Translations under genes and position numbers: made by a program | From: Streptomyces luteolifulvus | GTDB lineage: Bacteria > Actinomycetota > Actinomycetes > Streptomycetales > Streptomycetaceae | NCBI RefSeq assembly: GCF_008806595.1 | Contig: NZ_VZRB01000002.1 | Location: 186,001-250,000, forward strand | Reading direction: 5' to 3' | Length of the DNA: 64,000 nucleotides | Shown here: positions 63,048 to 64,000 of the stretch, one piece after another | How positions within the stretch are numbered: position 1 is the stretch's first letter | Layout: every line of letters starts with the position of its first letter | Notes under the pieces: model-generated | Told to the model about the DNA's origin: nothing | The model's input: only the letters and a program-made list of their open reading frames with translations | Databases searched by the model: none

Positions 63048-63674
63048 TCACCCCTCCCGCAGCGCCTTGGCGAGTGTGCCGTCGCCGGTCACCTCGATAC
63101 GGCCGTCCCGCACCGCGTCCGCGAGGCTCAACTCTCCCCGGGCGACGGCCTCGCAGGTCCCGGCGTCCAGGACGAGCCGGGCGTCGGGGTCGCGGGGCGC
63201 GGGGCCGTCGCCGTACACGGGTCCGTCCAAGGCCCTCACATGGAGATGGAAGTCCCCCTCCTCCAGCCGGACTTCGACCACGCCCTCGCCCTCCAGCTCC
63301 CGCAGCACGGGCAGCGCGAACCAGTGGGCGCGCACGGCGTCCGTGGGCCGGCGCTCGCCCAGTTCGGGCGCTCCCCACGCACCCAGCGCCTGCAGCACCG
63401 GCAGCAACTCACGGCCGCGCCGGGTGAGTTCGTACACGTACGCCGCGCCGGGCGGCGGCAGCCTGCGCCGGGTCGTCAGCCCGTCGCGCTCCATGTCCTT
63501 CAGCCGTGAGGCGAGCACGTCCGTGCTGACTCCCGGCAGGTCGGCGTGCAGGTCCGTGTAGCGACGGGGACCGGCGAGCAGCTCCCGGACGATCAGCAGG
63601 GTCCAGCGGTCACCGACGACGTCTAGGGCGCGGGCGGCGGAGCAGTACTGGTCGTAACTTCGGCGAGGTGACAT
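63048..63674 (-). CDS. HxlR-family regulator with C-terminal sterol-carrier-like domain
   Basis: A 208-residue regulator. The HxlR winged helix (residues 1-100) has SYDQYCSAARALDVVGDRWT, GPRRYTDLHADLPGVSTDVL and LPPPGAAYVYELTRRG. A C-terminal SCP2-like ligand domain (about 120-208) follows, containing ARLVLDAGTCEAVARGELSL. ATG at 63674. Divergent from the aminotransferase gene. Two tandem TTGG-N5-CCAA palindromes lie in between and are its probable operators. Confidence 0.9.
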   Translation of the reverse strand: MSPRRSYDQYCSAARALDVVGDRWTLLIVRELLAGPRRYTDLHADLPGVSTDVLASRLKDMERDGLTTRRRLPPPGAAYVYELTRRGRELLPVLQALGAWGAPELGERRPTDAVRAHWFALPVLRELEGEGVVEVRLEEGDFHLHVRALDGPVYGDGPAPRDPDARLVLDAGTCEAVARGELSLADAVRDGRIEVTGDGTLAKALREG

Positions 63675-63696
63675 GCGACGCAGTCTAGACATGTTG

Positions 63697-63731
63697 TTGG
63701 ACTTTCCAAGCTCATACTTGGTAAAACCAAG
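63697..63731. promoter_or_regulatory. Tandem palindromic operator in hxlR/aminotransferase intergenic region
   Basis: TTGGA-CTT-TCCAA at 63697-63709 and TTGGT-AAA-ACCAA at 63718-63730 (extended by C/G on each side). Their starts are 21 bases apart, two helical turns, in the A/T-rich divergent promoter region. Confidence 0.65.
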
Positions 63732-63761
63732 CAACACCACATACCGGAGGGGCGAGAGCGC

Positions 63762-64000
63762 ATGGAGTTCCGGCAGTCGAGCAAGCTCAGCGAGGTCTGT
63801 TACGAGATCCGCGGCCCGGTGATCGAGCACGCCAACGCGCTGGAGGAGGCGGGCCACAGCGTGCTGCGCCTGAACACCGGCAACCCCGCCCTCTTCGGCT
63901 TCGAGGCGCCGGAGGAGATCCTCCAGGACATGATCCGGATGCTGCCGCAGGCGCACGGCTACACGGACTCGCGCGGCATCCTCTCCGCCCGCCGGGCCGT
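63762..64000 (+). CDS. Class I/II aminotransferase (AlaA-like), 3' end outside window
   Basis: ATG at 63762 follows CGGAGGGG. The visible 79 codons read MEFRQSSKLSEVCYEIRGPV, LRLNTGNPALFGFEAPEEIL and HGYTDSRGILSARRAV. This is the N-terminus of PLP aminotransferases of the alanine/aspartate group. The gene runs off the right edge, so the PLP Lys is not seen. Divergent from hxlR. Confidence 0.85.
   Translation, partial: MEFRQSSKLSEVCYEIRGPVIEHANALEEAGHSVLRLNTGNPALFGFEAPEEILQDMIRMLPQAHGYTDSRGILSARRA

Overview
The window is chromosomal DNA of a Streptomyces-like actinomycete. It has very high GC content, strong G/C at third codon positions, many GTG starts and ATGA/GTGA gene overlaps. Families typical of the genus are present: PcaL, RNase J, DEAD-box helicase with CspA-type proteins, SNF2/SWIM pair, ROK kinase with GntR, allantoin genes with IclR, and NIS siderophore synthetases. 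From memory, the blocks 14.3-23.5 kb and 48.9-63 kb resemble the S. coelicolor SCO6243-SCO6262 neighbourhood. I could not check this by alignment.

Layout. 0-3.7 kb: GDSL hydrolase (5' end missing), exonuclease III, a metallo-beta-lactamase-fold protein and the fused protocatechuate-branch enzyme PcaL. 3.7-14.2 kb: a probable decayed integrated element. It starts with a frameshifted tyrosine integrase abutting pcaL, carries an RNase J paralogue, two cold-shock proteins, a MerR-like regulator, a CBS protein, a DEAD-box helicase and an acetyltransferase, and ends in a 40-codon copy of the pcaL 5' end. 14.3-23.5 kb: SWIM protein and SNF2 ATPase (coupled), membrane protein and ROK kinase (coupled), GntR regulator and a Gfo/Idh oxidoreductase sharing a candidate GntR operator.

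23.5-49 kb is accessory. It holds a P450 with a two-component system, a berberine-bridge-type flavoprotein and a patch of remnants (ArsR, SulP) beside partner-switching-type proteins. Next comes a six-gene membrane complex related to group 4 [NiFe]-hydrogenases whose large subunit lacks the Ni-Fe cysteines (an energy-converting hydrogenase-related, Ehr, complex). A sulfur module follows: sulfide:quinone oxidoreductase, TusE-like and DsrE-like proteins, OsmC, a class V PLP enzyme, thioredoxin and a CstR-like repressor. Four palindromes of the form TACCC-N4-GGGTA sit at its promoters. The block ends at 45.8-48.9 kb in deletion-fused remnants (ArsR, response regulator, histidine kinase, CBS-BON).

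49-64 kb is conserved metabolism: a RibD-type reductase, allantoicase, allantoinase, IclR (AllR-like) regulator, nucleotidyltransferase and malate synthase, which together turn allantoin into glyoxylate and then malate. Divergent NIS siderophore synthetases follow, one in an operon with a HipA-like kinase and a SelW-like protein. After them come a von Willebrand-A protein with a secreted/membrane partner, an HxlR regulator and the start of an aminotransferase.

The most notable points are the Ni-Fe-less Ehr complex next to a CstR-controlled sulfide module, three ArsR loci sharing AATTG-N10-CAATT sites (two of the genes decayed), and the reconstructed integration event in pcaL.
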